Shown: piece by piece, positions 53,969-63,927 of the stretch
Numbering within the stretch: the stretch's first letter is position 1
How the letters are laid out: each line of letters opens with the position of its first letter
DNA from: Ferruginibacter sp.
Lineage (GTDB): Bacteria > Bacteroidota > Bacteroidia > Chitinophagales > Chitinophagaceae
Reading direction: 5' to 3'
Assembly: GCA_014379905.1 (NCBI GenBank)
Contig: JACMKX010000113.1
Location: 1-64,000, forward strand
DNA length: 64,000 nucleotides
Made by a program: the position numbers and the translations under genes
Notes under the pieces: generated by a model
The model's database searches: none
Seen by the model: only the letters and a program-made list of their open reading frames with translations
Told to the model about the DNA's origin: nothing

Positions 53969-55201
53969 TTACAGCTTCACAAAATTCCTGGTAATTATTT
54001 CATCTGCAGTTTTAATGCTGATAGAATAACGCCCTGCCGGCATTTTACTCCAATCTTTTTTATAAATAAACGTTCTGTTTAATTGAATTTTTTCCTGGCT
54101 GATCTTTTTACCGTCAGCCGAAAAAATACTGATATTGATCATTTCTTTTTTAACCGACTCCAGGTTGATGGACAATTGGTTTACAACAGGATTACTATAT
54201 ACTTCCCCGGCATAAAACTTAGCAGGATTAAAAGTCACGTTTATTTTATCAGAAAATTCTTTCTGTTCGTTTATATCAACAGCAACAATGCGGTAAAAAT
54301 TATTACCAATGCCCGGATGAAGGTCTTCTGCCGTATAGGTTTTTAGTTGCGATGAATTACCGGAAGCAATCACTGTTGCCAAATGGGTAAAATTTCTGCT
54401 ATCAACACTTTTCTGTATTTCAAAATGATGACTGTTCAGCTCTGATGAGGTTGACCATTGAAGCAATACAGCGCCTGTTCTTTTTTGTGCGGTGAATTGT
54501 GTTATCGACACAGGCACTGTGCTGAAAAATATATTGGCATTTACAGCCCTCGTCTTTAAAATAGTATGTGCTACCGGGTTAAGGTGCACATTGTCTCCCA
54601 GGTTATACAAGGGGTTCATCATATTTACCGGTACGGTTACATCCGTCCAGAAATCAATTGCATAAGGACCAAAACGAAGCAGGATAAGGTCTCTTATTTC
54701 TTTTAATTTTTGTCTTTCGGAAACACTAAAATTATCCCTGGGTTGAGTAGTGGTAATAAAGCAACGGATGCCCGAAGCATTAGCAGAATCCTTGATAGTT
54801 TGCAGGCAAAATAATATTTCTTCCGCCGACAGGTAATCGTACTGGTTGGTTGGGTAATTGACAATAATCACATCAGGCTTGGGTAATAACCTTACCGCTT
54901 TGGTAATATTAAAGCCCTGGTAGGGAGGGTTACGACCCGGTGGTGGCGTGTAGCTGGTAGGCATGCCGTCGTAACAACTGCTGCTGTTGGCAGCAATATT
55001 AAACAGGGTATCGATTACATTGAGGTCTTTAAAATGTTTCTTGAGTTTAAATGCCCAGCCACTGTCACGTGGATGCAATTGTGTTCCGTTGATGGTAAAA
55101 TAACCCCAGGCACTGGAAGAGCCCATTACGCAGATACGTTTTTGTGAAAACCCATTGAACATGCTACCTAACAGCAATGCACATACGAAAATGTATTTCA
55201 T
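53969..55201 (-). CDS. Secreted SGNH/GDSL hydrolase with T9SS sorting domain
   Basis: A 410-residue protein with signal peptide (MKYIFVCALLLGSMFNGFSQ). The first 210 residues form an SGNH hydrolase: ICVMGSSSAWGYF supplies the nucleophile Ser, IVNYPTNQYDY the Asn block, and DNVHLNPVAH the Asp/His block. Then comes an FnIII-like module (GAVLLQWSTSSELNSHHFEIQKS) and a T9SS sorting domain (VYSNPVVNQLSINLES..., AGRYSISIKT). SGNH enzymes deacylate lipids or polysaccharides; substrate unknown. Convergent with, and only 1 bp from, the M1 peptidase gene. Confidence 0.85.
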   Translation of the reverse strand: MKYIFVCALLLGSMFNGFSQKRICVMGSSSAWGYFTINGTQLHPRDSGWAFKLKKHFKDLNVIDTLFNIAANSSSCYDGMPTSYTPPPGRNPPYQGFNITKAVRLLPKPDVIIVNYPTNQYDYLSAEEILFCLQTIKDSANASGIRCFITTTQPRDNFSVSERQKLKEIRDLILLRFGPYAIDFWTDVTVPVNMMNPLYNLGDNVHLNPVAHTILKTRAVNANIFFSTVPVSITQFTAQKRTGAVLLQWSTSSELNSHHFEIQKSVDSRNFTHLATVIASGNSSQLKTYTAEDLHPGIGNNFYRIVAVDINEQKEFSDKINVTFNPAKFYAGEVYSNPVVNQLSINLESVKKEMINISIFSADGKKISQEKIQLNRTFIYKKDWSKMPAGRYSISIKTADEIITRNFVKL

Positions 55202-55421
55202 AAGATGAATTTGAATAAAAATTTGTTGGGAATCAGGAGGAGGTTATCTGGCAGGGTTTTGAATAATGCTCAAAATAAAGGGTTTTTATAAATAGTCCAA
55301 TTATTTTACCTACCTGTTTATTCACAATTAGATAAACAATGTGTATTACACAAAAAGGGTATGCCATCAAGAGGAAATTCAACATAAAAAGCCTTAAAAT
55401 TACATAACTAAATACACCAAT

Positions 55422-56846
55422 ATGAAAAAGCTAATGGCATTCATATCCTTAGTTATAATTATACAGGCCGCTTACAGCCAGCATGTGGGAATAGGCACGG
55501 CTGCGCCAACTGAAAAACTGGAAGTAGACGGTAACCTTAAAATGACCAATAATACCAAAGGGGTTGTTCTTAATGATGCCGATGCCCCAATTATTACAAG
55601 AGGCTTCGATGCATTTACTGGCGGTGCTTACCAGGGCATTGGTCGCTGGGGATTGTTCATGCAACCCAACAGGCTTACCATGGGCATTCCGGCTTTGTTT
55701 GGGAAGGCATTTAATATTGCCACTTTCGCAGAGAACAGCAGTGTTGTTCAAAATATGTTCAGTGTTAACAGCGATGGAAATGTGGGCATAGGAACTGAAT
55801 TTCCGGTGGGTAAATTTCATATCATGAATGATTCAACCCTTTTATCTGTATTGCCTAATGGTAATATTGGTATCAACTCAATCGCCGCATCCTCTAAGTT
55901 ATATATCAGGGGAAGTCATACTGTTTCTCCATTTTCTGTAAATACCCCGACCGGGGCATCTGTTTTAAGAATCAATGCACCAATGTTCGGAAGCTTCATT
56001 GAAGTAGGTGGCGATGTGGTTGGAATTCTGTCTGCCCTGTCTGTAAGTAACAGACATATATCTCCCAGTAGTCCGCAATTCAAAATTTCTACCGTGCATG
56101 ATCAGCCCCTTACTGGTTCATCGGCAAGATTGTTATTTGATAATATTAATAATACCAACGCCGGCTACCAGTTTACAGCCAGTTCGGGTAGCAACGAATC
56201 CCTGCATAATTTTTCTCTTACCCAATTTAATTCCAGTATTGGTACCAGGTACCTTTTACATTTTAACGCAGCCGGAAACCTGGGACTGGGCAACATCAAT
56301 CCTGCACAAAAACTCACAGTTACCGGATCTGTTAACAGTTCAGCACTATCAGGCTCAGGAGTAAGGGCAGTAAAAGCTGATGCAACAGGCACCTTGATCA
56401 CTACACCGGTAACAGGTTATGTAAGTGTTCCGGCAGCCAGTTTTATAAAAATAAATGCTACCGCAGGAACAATTAATTATGTTTCCGTCGGTGATATTGG
56501 AGTTAGTTTAACTACAGGATCAATAGCCAGCATCTTTGCGCCGGTTAGCCTGCCACACGGTGCAGTGGTTAGTAATTTAAAAGTGATCTACAGGGATAAT
56601 TCAGCTGAAAATTTTTCGGTTATATTTGGGTACACCAGCCAGGCGGCAATAGGCACCATTCCACTTGGAGTGTTCACATCAGCAGGTAATGTTGCCACAA
56701 CACAAACAAGTACCGTTGCTATTTCAGCGACCATTGATAATAACACCAGAACTTATTATGTCAGGGCTTTGCCGGCTACCGGAACTGATACCTGGGATGG
56801 AGACTTATTGTACATAAAAGCTGTTATTTTTGAATATCAATTATAA
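55422..56846 (+). CDS. Secreted tail-fibre-like repeat protein
   Basis: A 474-residue exported protein (signal peptide MKKLMAFISLVIIIQAAYSQ). It repeats the unit VGIGTAAPTEKLEVDGN / VGIGTEFPVGKFHI / LGLGNINPAQKLTVTGS, a motif of phage tail-fibre-like and Bacteroidota surface proteins that build long beta-structures with Gly-Asn turns. The C-terminus (VIFEYQL) has no clear sorting domain. It is 5 bp before the CDGSH gene, probably by chance of spacing. Role likely structural or adhesive. Confidence 0.7.
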   Translation: MKKLMAFISLVIIIQAAYSQHVGIGTAAPTEKLEVDGNLKMTNNTKGVVLNDADAPIITRGFDAFTGGAYQGIGRWGLFMQPNRLTMGIPALFGKAFNIATFAENSSVVQNMFSVNSDGNVGIGTEFPVGKFHIMNDSTLLSVLPNGNIGINSIAASSKLYIRGSHTVSPFSVNTPTGASVLRINAPMFGSFIEVGGDVVGILSALSVSNRHISPSSPQFKISTVHDQPLTGSSARLLFDNINNTNAGYQFTASSGSNESLHNFSLTQFNSSIGTRYLLHFNAAGNLGLGNINPAQKLTVTGSVNSSALSGSGVRAVKADATGTLITTPVTGYVSVPAASFIKINATAGTINYVSVGDIGVSLTTGSIASIFAPVSLPHGAVVSNLKVIYRDNSAENFSVIFGYTSQAAIGTIPLGVFTSAGNVATTQTSTVAISATIDNNTRTYYVRALPATGTDTWDGDLLYIKAVIFEYQL

Positions 56847-56850
56847 CAGC

Positions 56851-57276
56851 ATGAAAGATATTACCAAAAAATATACAAATGGAGAAGTAACGATCGTATG
56901 GAAACCAGCCAGCTGTATCCACTCAAAAATTTGCTGGACAAATTTGCCGCAGGTTTTCAACCCGAGAGATAGACCATGGATAAAACCTGATGCAGCTACC
57001 ACACAACTGATGATAGAGCAGGTAATCAAATGCCCCAGTGGCGCATTGAGTTATTATAGGAATGGGGAAGAAGAAAGCAACATAAATACCGAAGTGGAAA
57101 GCATCGTGGAAGTATCGCCCAACGGGCCATTATTGGTTTATGGAAACATCACCGTAAAAGACAGCAGTGGCAGTGAAACAAAGAAACACAAAGTAACAGC
57201 CTTCTGCCGTTGTGGTGCATCAGTCAACAAACCTTATTGTGATGGCAGTCATTTAAAAATAGATTTTAAAGGATAG
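56851..57276 (+). CDS. Fer4_19 plus CDGSH iron-sulfur protein
   Basis: A 141-residue protein with two iron-sulfur parts. Residues of about 10-70 contain ASCIHSKICWTNLPQVF and VIKCPSGALSYYR, as in the divergent 4Fe-4S mono-cluster domain (Fer4_19). The C-terminus has FCRCGASVNKPYCDGSHL, the CDGSH motif that binds a 2Fe-2S cluster with three Cys and one His, as in mitoNEET. Such fusions are common and likely serve electron transfer or iron sensing. ATG 56851 is used; an upstream ATG overlaps the previous gene. Confidence 0.88.
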   Translation: MKDITKKYTNGEVTIVWKPASCIHSKICWTNLPQVFNPRDRPWIKPDAATTQLMIEQVIKCPSGALSYYRNGEEESNINTEVESIVEVSPNGPLLVYGNITVKDSSGSETKKHKVTAFCRCGASVNKPYCDGSHLKIDFKG

Positions 57277-57287
57277 TATAAAGAAGG

Positions 57288-57370
57288 TTCCCGCAGATTA
57301 AAAATGCAGATTTCCGCAGGTATTATCTGCGAAAATCTGCGTTTCTTTTATCTGCGAAGATCTGCGGGAA
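57288..57370. terminator. Large hairpin repeat between convergent genes
   Basis: TTCCCGCAGAT (57288-57298) pairs exactly with ATCTGCGGGAA (57360-57370), enclosing a second stem GCAGATTT-CGCAG/CTGCGAAAATCTGC. Such CGCAGATT repeats act as bidirectional terminators here, as the gene to the left and the one to the right end at it. Confidence 0.75.
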
Positions 57371-57379
57371 ACTTTCTTA

Positions 57380-60300
57380 TCATTGAATAACAACACTGCC
57401 GGTTGCTATTTTTTTACCATTTCTATCGCTCAGTAAAATAGTATATACACCACTACGGTTCCGCCTCAAATCCACTGCCATGCGTTGATAGGTGGTACCA
57501 AGTTCGTAAGTTCTGTTATACACCCTCGCACCTTTACTATCAAATATGGTCAGCATTTGTTTTGCATCAGGTTCATTATGATAACTCACCTGGAACTGCC
57601 CTTGGTTAGGGTTAGGATAAATGAACAACCTCGTAACAGCAGAATCTGAAATACTTACTATCGAAGAATTATTACTGCATCCGCCAATTGCTGTAACTGT
57701 TACACTGTAATCACCCAGGTCATCTACGTTTACTGAAAGTGTAGCACCTGTTACTGCTGGTAACAGAGTTCCGTTTTTATACCATGCAAAACTTGCCGCA
57801 CTGGTTGCATTGGCTGTTAAAGTAGTTGTCAAACCCGGAAATAATTTTGTGTAAGGAGCAGCAGTTAATTTTACTGTAGGTAATGGGTTTACGGTAACGA
57901 GTGTTGCAGCAGAACTGTTCACACAGGCATTACCATTGTCAACCGTTACGCTGTAAGCACCACCGGTAGTTACATTTATTGATGGTGTGGAAGCCCCGTT
58001 GCTCCATAAATAGCTGTTACCAGCAGTAGCAGTCAATTGTACCGAACCGCCCTGGCAGAAAGTTACCGGGCCTGATGCTGTTACCGCAATTGCAGGTAAA
58101 GGATTTACCACAACCGTAATAGCATTGGAAACACTGATACAGCCATTACCCTGGTTAATGGTAGCCGAATAGGTTCCTCCTGTTGTAATCACTACAGACT
58201 GTGTAGTGGCTCCATTGCTCCACACGTAACTGTTGCCGGTAGACGCAGTTAATTGTACTGTACCACCCTGACAAAATGTAACCGGGCCATTGGCACTGAT
58301 GGCAGTTACAACTGCAGGTGTAATAGTTAACACAACAGCTGTTCTTGTACCCGACTGGCAGCTGGTAGTATTGTCTACACTCGCCGCAAAATAGGTAACT
58401 GTACCATAATTATTCAATGTTGGAGAGGCTACTATTGTTCCCGCTGTTGCAGCAGTATACCAAACCAATGTTTGACCTGCCGCTACAGTTGCCGTTGCAG
58501 TTAATGTCGGCATAGGGTTAGGTGTGCAATGTGTTACAGACTGGTTACCGCCACTTACAGGTGCAGCAATAGAAGAACTACTTGCAGCAGTAATGGCCAA
58601 TGTTGCAATACTGCTTTGGCAGGTACCGGCACTTGCCTGTACAGTTATATTACCTGTTACCGTAGTACCCGGATAATTAACGGTTAAAGAAACGGTGCCC
58701 TGACCTGAAATGATACTTACACCAGCAGGAACCGTCCATGCATAGTTAGTGGCCCCGCTCACAGCCGGAACTGTATAAACAACATTGGATGCAGCACCGC
58801 AGATAACTGTATTGCCGCTTATGGAACCAATAAGTCCTAATCCAACAGCAGGAACAGTAAAGGGAAGTGCCAGAGCACGATCACTTACTGCGCCGGTGGT
58901 ATTATTTTTGGCAACCAGGGTAAACCAATGTACCGAAGAAGGCGGCAAACCGGTAAGGGTATAATTTGTTGCAGCAATATTGGCAGCAGCAACAATATAA
59001 TCACCGGTGGTTTCATCTAATCTTAACAGGTCGTAATGCGTTGCATTAGTTACGGCCGTCCAGCTAAAAGCCAGTTCACCGGCACCGCAGGAAGTACCTG
59101 CTACAGACAGCGAACCAGGTATGCCAAGTATATTAAAAGTTGCATCGCTGTTATCTGTAAAGGCGCCACTGCTAACTCTTACCAGTGCTACAGCTGTATT
59201 GGCAGCAGGAACACTCCAGCTTAACCGGGTTGTATTGGGAGAAACAGTGGAAGATATAACCGTCCAGTTGGCTCCATTATCCAAAGAATATTCTACTGTT
59301 TGCGGGCTGGTAATTCCTGCATTATCCCAGGTAATGCTTTCTGCAGCACCGGGGCTCAATGATTCTCCGCCGTTTGGAAATATCACTTCAATAAAAGGTT
59401 GTTCTATACTCCAGGTAACTGTGTATTGTTGAGGCCCCATTGGAACAGCCGTACCATTTACCTTAAGCGTATAAAAACCGGCAGCAGGGTTATCGATGGT
59501 AACCTGTTCAATATTACTTACAATATCTGCCGCTCGTGTTGCCGCTGCAGCCGGGTTCAACGGATCCAATATCCAGGGCAGGGTAGTGGTAGCACCATTT
59601 ATCACCGTAAGGTCTAAGTTATTTACCAGTGCCGGGTTGGCATTGGCTAATCCGGCCGGATCATTCCAGGTAAGCATCACCCTAAGTTTTGCAGTACCTG
59701 CAGGAACATTAATGTTGACATCATTGTTGGTACCCGTAACAATCGTATTAATCGCAAACCGGCTCTGCTCCAGTATTCTTACTGCCGATAAAGCATTGAG
59801 GCGGCCGAAACCAAATTTATAATCCGGGCCGGAGGTACCCAGGTCCTGCGCTGTATTAAGAATGGTATTTTTTATCAAAGCAGAAGGCGGTTCCAGGTTG
59901 CCATATAACTGCCGGAATCTTTCTACCAGTAAAGCAACTGTTCCCGCTACGCCTGGCGTAGACATTGATGTTCCGGAGATAGTACCATATTGATTATTGG
60001 GATAAGTAGATAATACATTGGTGCCAAAAGAACTGATCTCGGGTTTAACCCTTCCATCAGCAATAGGCCCAAAACTACTGGTGCCATTAATGGATTCCGT
60101 TGTTGTAAGGTTGGCTACAAGTATATTATTTTTGGCGGTCTTACCACTACCGGTAATGGTACTCCAGCCTCCTGTGCATGCGCCCTGCGAATTACCGGCA
60201 GAATGAACATGTAAATGATTAGGGAAATTATTAAGGTTAAGATCTGTGTTTCTACTGGTGCCGGAGTACGCTACACCTGCTCCCGTAACACCGCATGTTT

Positions 60301-61297
60301 GTGTACTGCCGTAGGAGTGACTGCTTACAGAAAGATTGAATGCAGGAATAGCAGTGGCCATTTCTGTCTGGATATTGCCACTAAAATTCCAGGAATATAA
60401 TTTTGATTTGGGCGCCATGCCCCTTGCTTTTGGATTGATCAGGCCATTTCCTGCAATAGTACCTCCGCAATGCGTACTATGCGAAGAAGGCATACCTGGT
60501 TCCTGAATAAAAAGCCTGCTGGCTACCGGTGTAAAATCAAGGTGATCATCCACAGCATTTTCATCCCAGATACCAACGCTGATGCCGTTGCCTTTTAAAT
60601 TTCTTACTCCATCGTTCAACACATTTACCCGGTGAAGGGTACGTCCCAACAGGTTGTCTACTTTATTAGGCGCATCAACCGCTTCTACCCATAATATAAA
60701 CGGAAGGGCTAAAAGCTCATTGAACCTGTTTTGAGGAATTCTTACTGTAATATTTTTAAAAAGGGGAGCTGTGTTTATTATTTGTGCACTCACAGCAGCA
60801 AAAGCCGGTGTAACATCTTCCACATCAAATTTTTCATAAGTCGTTAGGGTGAGGTCAACCATACCACTGGTTGGTACGGCGTGCTCCGGAAATTTGCCCT
60901 GCATAAAGGCCGGCACTGTTTTATGGGCGCCTTTTAATTGAAAGATGGCTCTTGCAGGAACAGACTGAAGTGCGGATAAATTAAAATTAGCCGAAAGGAC
61001 AGTCAGGTAAGCATTGGCAGGTAAATAATCCATCAACACAATCCCTGCATTTTTTAATGCGCCTTTTTCTTCATCGGTGGGCAGTTTGGTAAACTGTATC
61101 ACCACGTAATATTTATGTTGAAATTCACTTGCTGCAAATAACGCAGCATTTTTACTAATACCTTTTATATTTTGTTCGGGTACAAATTTGCCTGAATGCA
61201 GGTTGATATGATAATCAGCAGAAGGCTGGGCAAAAGCTAAAACAGCAGAAAATAAAAAGAAGAGAATGGTTAAGCAACTTTTAATAAATAGCCTCAT
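57380..61297 (-). CDS. Large secreted subtilisin-like S8 protease with T9SS sorting domain
   Basis: A 1305-residue exported protease (signal peptide ILFFLFSAVLAFAQ). The S8 catalytic triad is Asp245 (VGIWDENAVDD), His276 (SSHSTHCGGT) and Ser444 (SGTSMSTPG), with the oxyanion Asn near 369 (HSAGNSQG). After it come a P-domain-like stretch, FnIII and Ig/PKD-like modules (repeats with GPVTFCQGGSVQLTATAGNSY), and at the end a T9SS type A domain (LFIYPNPNQGQFQVSY, RSGVYTILLSDRNGKKIATGSVVI). It probably digests extracellular protein. Expression is not visible from the sequence. Confidence 0.92.
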   Translation of the reverse strand: MRLFIKSCLTILFFLFSAVLAFAQPSADYHINLHSGKFVPEQNIKGISKNAALFAASEFQHKYYVVIQFTKLPTDEEKGALKNAGIVLMDYLPANAYLTVLSANFNLSALQSVPARAIFQLKGAHKTVPAFMQGKFPEHAVPTSGMVDLTLTTYEKFDVEDVTPAFAAVSAQIINTAPLFKNITVRIPQNRFNELLALPFILWVEAVDAPNKVDNLLGRTLHRVNVLNDGVRNLKGNGISVGIWDENAVDDHLDFTPVASRLFIQEPGMPSSHSTHCGGTIAGNGLINPKARGMAPKSKLYSWNFSGNIQTEMATAIPAFNLSVSSHSYGSTQTCGVTGAGVAYSGTSRNTDLNLNNFPNHLHVHSAGNSQGACTGGWSTITGSGKTAKNNILVANLTTTESINGTSSFGPIADGRVKPEISSFGTNVLSTYPNNQYGTISGTSMSTPGVAGTVALLVERFRQLYGNLEPPSALIKNTILNTAQDLGTSGPDYKFGFGRLNALSAVRILEQSRFAINTIVTGTNNDVNINVPAGTAKLRVMLTWNDPAGLANANPALVNNLDLTVINGATTTLPWILDPLNPAAAATRAADIVSNIEQVTIDNPAAGFYTLKVNGTAVPMGPQQYTVTWSIEQPFIEVIFPNGGESLSPGAAESITWDNAGITSPQTVEYSLDNGANWTVISSTVSPNTTRLSWSVPAANTAVALVRVSSGAFTDNSDATFNILGIPGSLSVAGTSCGAGELAFSWTAVTNATHYDLLRLDETTGDYIVAAANIAATNYTLTGLPPSSVHWFTLVAKNNTTGAVSDRALALPFTVPAVGLGLIGSISGNTVICGAASNVVYTVPAVSGATNYAWTVPAGVSIISGQGTVSLTVNYPGTTVTGNITVQASAGTCQSSIATLAITAASSSSIAAPVSGGNQSVTHCTPNPMPTLTATATVAAGQTLVWYTAATAGTIVASPTLNNYGTVTYFAASVDNTTSCQSGTRTAVVLTITPAVVTAISANGPVTFCQGGTVQLTASTGNSYVWSNGATTQSVVITTGGTYSATINQGNGCISVSNAITVVVNPLPAIAVTASGPVTFCQGGSVQLTATAGNSYLWSNGASTPSINVTTGGAYSVTVDNGNACVNSSAATLVTVNPLPTVKLTAAPYTKLFPGLTTTLTANATSAASFAWYKNGTLLPAVTGATLSVNVDDLGDYSVTVTAIGGCSNNSSIVSISDSAVTRLFIYPNPNQGQFQVSYHNEPDAKQMLTIFDSKGARVYNRTYELGTTYQRMAVDLRRNRSGVYTILLSDRNGKKIATGSVVIQ

Positions 61298-61651
61298 TAG
61301 ATGTTAGTTTTAAAATTGTATCAAAGATATACGACAGAACTTACAAAATGGCTTCCATGTTCATATAATATGTGTGTGTTGGAACGCTGATGACGCTGAT
61401 TGTCATGATTGGTTATACAAATCTGCATTATCGCCGGTTCCTGGCAGGAATTACCCCACATAGCCGATAAAAACTAAGCGTATATATTCACTAAGAGAAC
61501 AAAGAGTGAAGGAGAACAAGGAAGCACTCTTTATGCTTCTTTACTCTTTGTTCTCTTAGTTCGGAAATGAAGAAATACTGAGATGCCATCGTTAAAATCA
61601 TAAAAATCTGCGTTCCTCTCATTCCCAAACATTTTTTACTACCTTAACAAC
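61298..61651. other. Gap with a perfect 18-bp inverted repeat
   Basis: ACTAAGAGAACAAAGAGT (61490-61507) and ACTCTTTGTTCTCTTAGT (61543-61560) enclose a 35-nt middle, forming a strong hairpin between the divergent protease and arginase-family genes. It looks like a small mobile repeat. No gene seen otherwise. Confidence 0.65.
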
Positions 61652-62707
61652 ATGAAGCATTTTAAATTCTATAATAAAAAAGACATTCTTTCCCTTACCA
61701 AAGTGCGAAAGTTTGAAACCCGCCTGGGCGAAACCATTCAATATTTAAAAGCTGAGATCGGCTGGCCTGAATCATTGCTTCAGTCAAATGCCAAATATGT
61801 GTTGCTGGGTATACCGGAAGACATTGGTGTAAAGGCCAATCACGGGCTGGGTGGGGCCGACACAACCTGGCTACCTTTTTTACACGATTTTTTAAATGCT
61901 CAGAGCAATGACTTTTTAACCGGCGAAAATATTTTGCTGCTCGGTCATTTTGATTTCGGTGATCTTAAATACCTGATAGAAAACAATGCCTATGGACCCG
62001 ATGAATTAGTAATGGCTTACCGCCATGCCGTAAACATGATTGATGAAGAAGTAGAAGATATTTTAAAAGTAATAGCGGCCGCTAAAAAGATCCCCATCGT
62101 TATTGGTGGCGGGCACAACAATTCTTATCCCATTATAAAAGGGGTGAGCAAAGGACTGCACAAGGCAGACCTTACACCGCTGGCACAGATTAACTGCATC
62201 AACCTGGATGCCCATGCTGATTATAAAAATATGGAAGGCCGCCATAGTGGTAATCCATTCCGTTATGCAGAAACAGATGGCTTTATGGGCAAATATGCGA
62301 TAATAGGGTTGCACGAATCATATGTGTCGCAAAATGTGCTGACTGAACTGCATGGCAATCCTTTTATTCAATACAGCACTTACGAAGATATTTTTATACA
62401 CGAACGTAAGAATTTTATACAGGCCATATCCCAGGCCACCGGTTTTACAGAAGATACGTTTACCGGCATTGAACTTGGCCTCGATGCAATAGAATATACA
62501 CTTAGCAGTGCCTGCACACCCAGCGGAATCACCGTGTTACAAGCCAGGCAATACATAAACTTTGCAGCCACCGATGCAAAAGTGGCTTACCTGCATTTAT
62601 CAGAAGGGGTGAGTCAATTAGCAGATGGAACGAGAGATGAGAAGACAGGGAGGTTGCTGAGTTATTTGGTGAGTGATTTTGTGAAAGTGGGTGAGGGGAT
62701 GAGGTAA
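61652..62707 (+). CDS. Arginase/agmatinase/formimidoylglutamase family enzyme
   Basis: A 351-residue ureohydrolase-fold enzyme with the metal-binding blocks VIGGGHNNSYP (about residue 150) and NLDAHADYKNMEGRHSGNPF (about 187-205), and a third block GIELGLDAIEYTLS in place of the usual SxDxDxxDP; one expected Asp is therefore changed. In Bacteroidota such proteins are annotated formimidoylglutamase or arginase-like; the changed third motif makes the true reaction uncertain. It has no signal peptide. Neighbours give no clue. Confidence 0.82.
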   Translation: MKHFKFYNKKDILSLTKVRKFETRLGETIQYLKAEIGWPESLLQSNAKYVLLGIPEDIGVKANHGLGGADTTWLPFLHDFLNAQSNDFLTGENILLLGHFDFGDLKYLIENNAYGPDELVMAYRHAVNMIDEEVEDILKVIAAAKKIPIVIGGGHNNSYPIIKGVSKGLHKADLTPLAQINCINLDAHADYKNMEGRHSGNPFRYAETDGFMGKYAIIGLHESYVSQNVLTELHGNPFIQYSTYEDIFIHERKNFIQAISQATGFTEDTFTGIELGLDAIEYTLSSACTPSGITVLQARQYINFAATDAKVAYLHLSEGVSQLADGTRDEKTGRLLSYLVSDFVKVGEGMR

Positions 62708-62727
62708 ATATCAGGTAGTTTTTATAA

Positions 62728-63765
62728 TTTGCTGGATGCCTGGAACCTCCGTTAGGGCCCTTAGATCAGTTTATAAATACAAATGACCAGTTTGGTATCG
62801 CTTTTTTTCTTGAAGAATTGTCGTCCACTCCAACTCAATATAATTTTTTAATTTACAACTTTATCGACCAGGAAACAGGTAAAATAATCGTTGTAGATCA
62901 AAACGGTGTCGAATCGGAAATGTATATTGAAACTTTTTTGGGTTCTTTTCCTGGATACTCATATATGTTTTCTGCACTATTAAACTCTCCGACATTACCG
63001 GATTTTGAAATACAAAATTTTAAAGACGATACATCTGTATCGATAAGTTTCAATGATATTTTATTTTATTCATACTATCGTTTTAATGTTCGAACAGTCA
63101 ATCTCGCCAGTAACATGATAAATATTATTGGAATAAGAAGCAACTATGGATATGATTATTCAGTTTCGAAATATGAGAAAAGAAAAATTTATGCAGATTA
63201 TTTATTGCTATTTTATTACGATGGTACTACATTTAAACTGGAAAAATTTATCTACACTTCATTTCCAGGAGCAGATTCCCGTAAACTATATCCATCTTCA
63301 AGAAGCTCTAAAGATTTAGGTACGGTAGTTGTAATGCCTGGTTTTCATAATAATGTATACAAAATTGGAAGACACAGAGGTTATAAAGCGTTAGAACAAA
63401 TGAGAGATATCGCAATTTTTAGAGATAAAAGTGCATATAAAGATAAGTTTCACGACTTGTCAATTGCGGCAAGTTATAAAACCGATCGCTTTGGCATAAA
63501 CACACTTCCGAAGGTTAATATTCATATGCCAAAGGATCAAGATGCACCCTCTGGCGTAGTTAAGATTAGCAAATCATTTGGGAGCCTTGTAAGGGGGGCT
63601 TCTGCAGGATGCCAGGTTGTAGCTTTAGATAATGGAAAAAATGGTCAAAAATGGTTTACTGATGTTATGTCAATTTTCGAATTGCAAAAGTCGAGAAATG
63701 GAAAAAATGAGTTTGATTACTTTTTAATTGAGGAAAGAGATTTCTTAGATTTTCTTGGGAAATAA
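62728..63765 (+). CDS. Putative L,D-transpeptidase-like cell-wall enzyme, start unclear
   Basis: From TTG 62818 the frame gives 315 residues, but coding-like sequence (GPLDQFINTNDQFGIAFFLEE) continues upstream to a stop at 62725-62727 without any ATG, so the N-terminus may be cut. The C-terminal third shows YKIGRHRGYKALEQMRDIAIFRDKSAYK, then FGINTLPKVNIHM and GASAGCQVVAL, resembling YkuD-like or lysozyme-like proteins with a catalytic Cys in S-GCQV and His in NIH. Base composition is AT-rich versus its neighbours, a sign of transfer. Function unproven. Confidence 0.5.
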   Translation, partial: FAGCLEPPLGPLDQFINTNDQFGIAFFLEELSSTPTQYNFLIYNFIDQETGKIIVVDQNGVESEMYIETFLGSFPGYSYMFSALLNSPTLPDFEIQNFKDDTSVSISFNDILFYSYYRFNVRTVNLASNMINIIGIRSNYGYDYSVSKYEKRKIYADYLLLFYYDGTTFKLEKFIYTSFPGADSRKLYPSSRSSKDLGTVVVMPGFHNNVYKIGRHRGYKALEQMRDIAIFRDKSAYKDKFHDLSIAASYKTDRFGINTLPKVNIHMPKDQDAPSGVVKISKSFGSLVRGASAGCQVVALDNGKNGQKWFTDVMSIFELQKSRNGKNEFDYFLIEERDFLDFLGK

Positions 63766-63807
63766 TAAAGGCAGTTTTCTATTTAAATTAAAAATATAGG
63801 CACTATT

Positions 63808-63927
63808 TTGTCTCATCTCCAAACCCAGCTCACCCACCGTCTCGAAAAACTCTGGCGGGTATTTAGCTGGTGCAGCAGCATTCTGATCAGTATCATTGCT
63901 GCTGTAATTGTGGCTGAAAGAGCATGA
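63808..63927 (+). CDS. Short ORF at the window edge, possible 5' gene fragment
   Basis: Thirty-nine codons from TTG: SHLQTQLTHRLEKLWRVF, then a membrane helix SSILISIIAAVIVA, stop at 63925-63927. Beyond the stop the same frame reads EKTLLHYPGDHLLVSVVIIIVSLY, again helix-like, up to the window end. It might be one membrane-protein gene with a nonsense codon or two overlapping genes; undecidable here. Confidence 0.25.
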   Translation: MSHLQTQLTHRLEKLWRVFSWCSSILISIIAAVIVAERA

